From Ananas comosus (Eukaryota; Streptophyta; Magnoliopsida; Poales; Bromeliaceae): a stretch of 64,000 nucleotides of DNA. The translations under genes were made by a program, and so were the position numbers. Location of the stretch: assembly GCF_001540865.1 (NCBI RefSeq), contig NC_033621.1, forward strand, positions 11,752,555 to 11,816,554, read 5' to 3'. Positions 58,172 through 64,000 of the stretch are shown here, one piece after another. The notes beneath the pieces are model-generated. The model made no database searches. It was given only the letters and a program-made list of their open reading frames with translations, and had not been told where the DNA came from. The number at the start of each line of letters is the position of its first letter. Position 1 is the first letter of the stretch.

Positions 58172-59600
58172 ACCACCGCTCTTTTTAGCTACACTTTTTC
58201 TTTATCTCACATTGATGACCACGTGGCTCTAGTTAATTGGGCCAACTACACCGCCAAAAAGAATCTACGATCCCAAGCTATCCACGTCTCCACTAAAGAG
58301 TTAACCACTAGTTAGGAATCTATGTATAGGACGAAACTGAACTTTCAAAAATTTTAAAATATTTAAAATATCAAATCAGAACAATTTTTCAAAATTTGAG
58401 CACCATGGTAGTTTGGTTCAAGAATAAGCTATTATTGCTTATTCTTCAAATATGTGTAACTTCTGAAATAAACAGAAATTATGCCAATTTTGTGTTCGGA
58501 CGAGAATAGAGATATTGTGAGAGATAAAAAAAAAATTACTTTTCGATGATTGGATTGGCATGGTAGGAATAAAAATAATTATGATTGAAAAAATAATTAA
58601 TCTAAATAATAAGCATCTAAATACTCGTAAAATAATATTTTAACAAATTAATAAATAAATTAATTAAAAATACTATATGAGATGGTGAAGAATTACATTA
58701 ATAAGTGAATAACTATAAAAAAATAAGTCGCTATATTAATATTAATAAATTATTTAATCAATTATATTTTTAGTTAATATATTAATTTGATAAATTAAAA
58801 TATTAATTATGTAAATGATGTAAATATTAGTTAATGATTTAATAAGCATATATATCAACTCTAATTATTTAATTAATTAGATAATTAATTATAATTTATA
58901 AATAATAAATTAATTACTATTTAAATACTTATTAATGTAATAAGTCAAATAATTAATTATTAATTAAATTATTTAAAAGTTAATTGCATTATTTAATAAA
59001 TATTTTATATTATTTATAACTTAATTAACTAGTAGAAGGATAAAATAAAAAATAGCTTATTCCACCAGAAGGGTGCAATTACTATTCTCCTCTCTTAACA
59101 GATTATTTTAGAATAATTCGTTAAGAAAAGAATAGTAAATTTTAAGAGTGTTTGGAAGAATAGGAGGAATAAATAAATCTCTGGGATAATATATGGACCG
59201 TTTAATATTCTATTTTCTCAAAAAAAAAGAGAAAAAGACAACCATCTAAAAATAAAGGATTAATTTCTATCAATATATTAAAGAAAAAACAAAAGCTACT
59301 AACACATTTTGACCAGGTCAAGTGTACTTAAAATTGAAAATTGAGAAATTGTTGACTTAATAGTAAGCAAGTCAACTTCCCAACTCTAAAAAATAAAGGA
59401 AAAAATGGAAAAAAAAATCTTAATTATTTTAATTTTCCTTAATTAATTAGTTTCTAATTACATCATAAACACGGTTTCCAAAAGCCCCCCTAGATTAAGA
59501 TACGACGTAGAGTTTCTCAATTTTTTTTTAAATTTTTTTTTCCATACCATTTCGAAAAAAATTACAAACCACAATCTCTCCGATCCCTCTTTACATAAGA
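58172..59600. other. Intergenic DNA upstream of ARIADNE-like fragment
   Basis: AT-rich, with TAATTAAT-type sequence between 58600 and 59040. No gene is supported. Confidence 0.5.
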
Positions 59601-59701
59601 TGGTCTCCGCATTGTTCTTGATCGATCGCACCGCGATGTCGAGCTTTGGAGCCCCAGTTTGATCGATTCTAGGGTTTCGTTTGTTCGATTCGTGCGGCGA
59701 C

Positions 59702-60606
59702 ATGGATGATGCGAATTTGGAGTCGGATTCGCAGCAAGAGAAGGTGCAGTAAATTCTGAAGAAATATTTGTTTTTTTTCCTTTTAATTTTGTTGAATATT
59801 ACTAGTTTGATGTGTATTTATTAGGCTTAATTGTAGTTTACTACACTTTATTTTCAAAAAAGATAGTTTTTTTTTTTCTGTTTTTTAATGAAAATTTTAA
59901 GCTCGTTTACTATCAGGTTGGATTTTTATCTATTTTTCTTGTTATTTTCTACTCGTTTTCATGACAACAAAGTTTATTCAAATGTTCTACGAGTATTAGG
60001 TTTGGATTCTTACTGTTAGATAAGTAGGTTATGGATAAAGTATTGGGAATTGTTGTGTAGACTTGCTCAACCATGTCATCCGTGGACCAGACCAGTTAAA
60101 GTGGCTCTGCTGTTGCTGTATGTGCGCGCGCGCTTTTTTGATTGGTCCGGTCTACTAGATTATCTTCATGCTGAAGCTAGCAGGAGAAGTTTTAATCTGA
60201 AGATGATTATGGAGCAAAGAAGCTTTAAATTTTTTGTTCGCCATCGCTTGCTTTTTGCTTTTCTGATTCGAGTAGAGAAGTTGTTTAAGAAGCAAGGGAA
60301 TTGCAAAAAAGACATGATTTTGTACAAAATTCATGGTTGAAATGTAATTAACTAATTATTCTTGTCTACATCTTCTAATGTATGTGTGAGTTAAGCTGAA
60401 CCTGGTAGGGGCCAATTTTCCGTGATTTGATTGAAATGTGTAATTTTTTTGATGCTTAATGTTTGCGTCTTTGGTACTAAGCAGTTTTACGCAATTCTAA
60501 ATGAAGCTGCTATATGTCAGCAGATGAAGGAAGACATACGCCGAGTGTCAGATGTACTTTCTATCTCAGAAGCTTCTGCATGCAGCCTTCTTATTCACTT
60601 CAAATG
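59702..60606 (+). pseudogene. ARIADNE-type RBR E3 ligase, 5' fragment
   Basis: Two exons are recognised. Exon 59702-59743 encodes MDDANLESDSQQEK before a donor (gag aag|gtgcag). Exon 60485-60606, after a cag acceptor, encodes FYAILNEAAICQQMKED, then IRRVSDVLSISEASACSLL, then IHFKW, ending at tg|gttagt. The two join in frame, and the second matches the UBA-like N-terminal region of plant ARIADNE proteins. Intact members continue with a SVxKVxDEWFAD exon and then RING1-IBR-RING2. I found none of these on the plus strand between 60607 and the window end, where the nicotinamidase gene lies on the other strand. The fragment therefore looks like a truncated gene. If transcribed, it would give about 55 residues and could not act as a ligase. 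Confidence 0.6.
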
Positions 60607-61425
60607 GTTAGTTGATTTTCAGCATTGGAAACCAAAAGTATTTTCTTTTTGAGCAAAATTGTTCAAAACTACTTTGCAAGCTCCTTTGTTCTGTCTTATG
60701 TGCATTTGGATGTTGAATTGATGAAATCAAGTGATGATTTAAGGGGAAAAAAGAATGATTTCTCCAATTTATAACCTTCTATTTCACTTATACCGAATGA
60801 TTTTAAGAGATTTCAACAAAACTAGTGACTAGTGAGGAGTAATGGTATGTCCTACGATAACGGCACGATCACGATCATTATCGGTAGGAGCCTTACTTAA
60901 ACAACATCCCTTTTTTCATGTATATGAGTTTTTCATCAGAATGTGCAATCATTTCTCATATAATCTGTTTGTTGTAACCTGTGTTGCGGGTGTCTTATAT
61001 ATTATACACACAATATCCAAGTGCTTCTTTAGCACAGGTTCTTATTAGCTCTCTTGGTTTAGAAGGTTGTGCTCACAACTGTTGTCCTGCTTAATTGCCT
61101 TGCATAACCTTTTCTTAACTTGGCGCTAATGTTCATATGTTTTAACCCACTTTTAGAATATGTTTGTTTATCTTGAATGTAACAAAGTAGATCAGCATTT
61201 TAACAATGATGCAACTAAGGATTTCAACAGGGCCATTAGTACATAGTTTAAAGTGGAGTACAGAGAATTAGACATAGTTACACATATGCCACTGCAAATT
61301 ACATAACAAGTTTGGAGTCTTGCTTGATATAAGCAGCGGAATCTTAGCAAAACCATAAGAGCATCCTTATTTTACTATTTATCATAATATTCCAAGTAGT
61401 ACCAACAAGCAAGCAGTATCACATC
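60607..61425. other. Spacer between ARIADNE fragment and nicotinamidase
   Basis: AT-rich, with the nicotinamidase 3' UTR probably at its right end. No coding similarity is seen. Confidence 0.5.
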
Positions 61426-63825
61426 TCATTTTGATGAGCCAAGAGTCACTGTTTTTACTATTTTGGCTCCCCTTGACTTGGCCATATAGAGTCCTATGTG
61501 ATGAAGCGATTCCTGCAAGGTAAATAAACAAAATTAGTGGCAACAAGAATGTAAGAATTACCAGTGTGACGGTTTCTTACAAAAATACTGTGATCATAAG
61601 TTGGAGTGATTTATATTAGAAAATGTTTTGAAAACTCGGAAAAGAAAAGAAAGAAAACAATATATACAACAGACAGAGATAGAGGAAACACCGTAGAGAT
61701 AGAGGAAACATATACAACCTGAGGATGGGGTAGAGCTCCCTTTACAGTTTGAGCAATGTCCATCGGAAGGTCGAATGTAGCACATCCTTGAGAATAAACA
61801 ACAACATCCTCCAAAGGTGGCACCATTCCAATATTTCTAGCCGATAGAGTAGAGCACACAAAGTCTAGCACACATATATCTGTGCATATTCCTACCACCA
61901 AAATCTACAACACAAATAGATATTTACACTGGATCAGAGAGTTAAAGCATTTTTGGACACAGAACAACAGGAGGAGAGTGTTTCTATTACTTAAATCAGA
62001 ATAAGATTAATATCTAACACCTAAAATATCTAGTGCCTGTTAGTTAAAGTCAGAAAAAGAAATGTGTATGTCACCATAATTCATAGCTGAGCTAGAATCT
62101 ACTTACAACTTTGACTTCTTTAGCTTTCACCCACTTTGCAAAAGTGTTTGATCCATCTTTCTCCATGGAACCAATGAACCCATCAAAGCAATCTTTTCGT
62201 TTAATTGTGACATTTGATTCCTTCTCCAACCATTTCAAAGCTGCAATTAATTTGGGTAGATTTAAAGCCATAATCAACTATTAGTGTACTGATTAGTGAA
62301 AAGTAGGCAACTTGTAGTTGAAGCTGATTCCGACACAAATGTTCGGAACACATTCAATCTTTACTAATTGCTTGTTTTCGCGAGTTTCTTGCCCACTTCT
62401 CTATTTGAAAAGCAGAAGTTGAGAATTAGGGATAACAAAAGCGAAGTTTTTGTTTGTATCGGGAACCCAAATAAAACTAGGTTTCTTAGGCCAAAAGGCA
62501 GCCGCTTCAATTTATAGCTTCTATCTTTAGCTGTCGAGGAGATTTCAATTGCAAATTTATTAGATAAAACTAACAATTTGCCCAAAAGCATGCACTTTCA
62601 AGCCTGTTCGGCTTTGCTGTATAGTGTAAAGCTGTTTGATGAAGTGTTATCCGAGAATGCTATTAGGAGAAGCAAAATATCAAATCCTCAGAAAGATTCT
62701 GTTTTCTCTAGAAACAGAAGCTTCAAATTAGAGTTTCTAGTTTTGTGTGCCTCAAAATTGCATTTTTTTAATCTTTTTTTTCCACAACAGCAAAAATTTC
62801 AATCTTTTTTGTTTGTCAAACTTTCCATGACAAACTACCTCACACAACGCAGAGGAAGAAGCAGAGCTATACAGGCCCAGCTGAAAAGCACTTTTAGAAA
62901 ACCCAAATAGTGTATGTGCATAGGTGTTCCACTGTCCACCGAAAGGATCTATCGAGTTGTGGTTTTCTGTTCTGGGTCTGAACAACCCAAAGCAGATAGA
63001 GGTGTTATTCCCCCTAGGAAAATGACATCCTATGGTGGCTCTGAAAGGAGTGTGTGTGTGGCATTTCTGGTTTGTCAACATGGTTCTTAGAAAAAGACTG
63101 TTCACTAAACTAAGTTCCTAGATAAAATTTGAAATGCCTTCTCTTATGGAACCAATGGTATAGGGGAATAAAGAAAAGATTAGTACAGGTAATTGACTTC
63201 CAATAGATCTCACAAGAGACACGAGAGAGCGAGAGAGAGAGAGAGAGAGAATATGTATAAAAATTACCTGGAACAAGGTCCTCTTCACCTGATCCAATCA
63301 GGCAGTGAGGAGGGTAGGGAGGTTCAGGCTTGTTTGGATGGTGGGAATCAAGAAATACAAAAACAGGCCACTTTTTTTCACAGAACAGCTTTGATAAGCG
63401 TGCTGCTTCCTTCACCATGCTTTCTATCTGCTTGTTTGGTTTTGTTGGAGCCTGAACAAGAAGGTAACTGTTATCACCATAAATAAAACTCAAGCTAATC
63501 ACTGATACATATAAAATAATCATTGTTCTCTAAAAGATTAAATTATCAGATGATATTATGATTCTAATGGTTTATATTCAGTGAAGCGCATAAAAATGAA
63601 AATAAAGAGTCAGAAAGGGGGGATATATATGTATATACATACGAGATTGCCAGATCCAACAGTGCAGAAGCCATTGAGGATGTCCACAAGAACAAGACCA
63701 ACAACATCTTTATTGTTTTTAGTACTATTATTGCTCTTCCCAAGAACAAACTCTTCTTCTTCCTCAAATGGCATCTCACCCTTTATCACATCCATTGTTC
63801 TCGCCCGAGAGCCCACAGAGCCCAT
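61426..63825 (-). CDS. Nicotinamidase (NIC1-like)
   Basis: Exons on the plus strand 63643-63825, 63268-63451, 62107-62240, 61719-61904 and 61426-61512 join in frame to 257 residues. The enzyme hydrolyses nicotinamide to nicotinate and ammonia, the entry step of NAD salvage in plants, probably in cytosol and nucleus. It is an isochorismatase-fold protein. The catalytic Asp is in GLVLVDILNGFC, the Lys in the KRKDCFDGF region of exon 3, and the nucleophile Cys in VVGICTDICVLDF. DSHHPNKPEPPYPPHC supplies the metal-binding Asp/His positions. Exon 5 (ESLHHIGLYMAKSRGAKIV) is the family's C-terminus. A TG repeat (63828-63842) lies in the leader. The start is the first ATG of the reading frame. Confidence 0.92.
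61674..61711. repeat. Short tandem repeat near a donor site
   Basis: 'agagatagaggaaaca' occurs twice within 40 bases in the last intron of the nicotinamidase gene, ending about seven bases from the exon 4 donor at 61718. Confidence 0.7.
63221..63250. repeat. (GA)n microsatellite
   Basis: GA run in intron 2 of the nicotinamidase gene, about 20 bases downstream of the exon 2 donor in gene direction. Confidence 0.9.
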
Positions 63826-64000
63826 CTCTGTGTGTGTGTGTTTTTGAGTTCAAGAGTTGCTGCGGAAAATACATAGAAAAGAGGTGCAGGTGCAAAAGAA
63901 GGGGGAAAGAGAGAGATCCTGTAATTATTGCTTTTCTTGTGCTAATAAATATATTTTTAAGTTGGTTTGTAGTTGCACCTCATCTTTTATTAGTTCTCTT

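Noticed and set aside
57815..58315. Open frame of 166 codons with long Ser-Leu runs
   Set aside because: It is produced by (CT)n tracts, has no recognisable domain and no splice context; low-complexity artefact.
1..64000. tRNA, rRNA, CRISPR arrays, or viral genes
   Set aside because: No cloverleaf-like tRNA gene, rRNA block, regular spacer array or viral protein frame was found by eye. The tRNA-like boxes seen belong to SINEs. A covariance-model scan would be needed to exclude small RNAs.

Overview
This is plant nuclear DNA, most likely from a commelinid monocot. Every recognised protein is a plant family member split by GT-AG introns. Several first exons are very GC-rich (methyltransferase, BAHD transferase, DUF1685 gene) next to AT-rich introns and intergenic DNA, a contrast typical of that clade. 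A pineapple-like genome would fit, but I cannot prove the species. Exon joins below were made by eye from splice sites, reading frame and remembered protein families; no search was run.

Layout, left to right. (1) 259-1274 (+): last coding exon of an AINTEGUMENTA-like/PLETHORA AP2 factor, cut by the window edge. (2) 3300-8404 (+): LCAT-like cytosolic phospholipase A/acyltransferase, 11 exons. (3) 10307-10777 (+): DPM3, the small membrane subunit of dolichol-phosphate mannose synthase, with a leader intron. (4) 13296-17682 (+): probable plastid protein of the At3g49140-like family. (5) 19073-22527 (+): Golgi PMT-type putative methyltransferase. (6) 26857-30126 (+): PTI1-like receptor-like cytoplasmic kinase. 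(7) 32125-38318 (-): nucleotide-sugar transporter of the CMP-sialic-acid-transporter-like group, 14 coding exons. (8) 42908-44521 (-): BAHD acyltransferase. (9) 49194-51342 (+): cysteine-type glutathione peroxidase. (10) 53291-54421 (-): DUF1685 protein. (11) 59702-60606 (+): 5' fragment of an ARIADNE-type E3 ligase gene without its RING exons. (12) 61426-63825 (-): nicotinamidase of the NAD salvage pathway.

The genes do not form a shared pathway; this is an ordinary euchromatic stretch of independent housekeeping, signalling and cell-wall/lipid genes. Between and inside them lie small non-autonomous elements: a tRNA-derived SINE family (five copies, four with visible target-site duplications), foldback/MITE families, including one whose copies abut (TA)n microsatellites and one about 550 bp long whose two arms encode the same peptide on opposite strands, and many (CT)n, (GA)n, (TA)n and (AGC)n tracts. 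Other points of interest are two GC-AG introns, two upstream ORFs in leaders, and altered signature motifs in the BAHD enzyme and the kinase. I found no prokaryotic-style system, CRISPR array, rRNA or tRNA gene.
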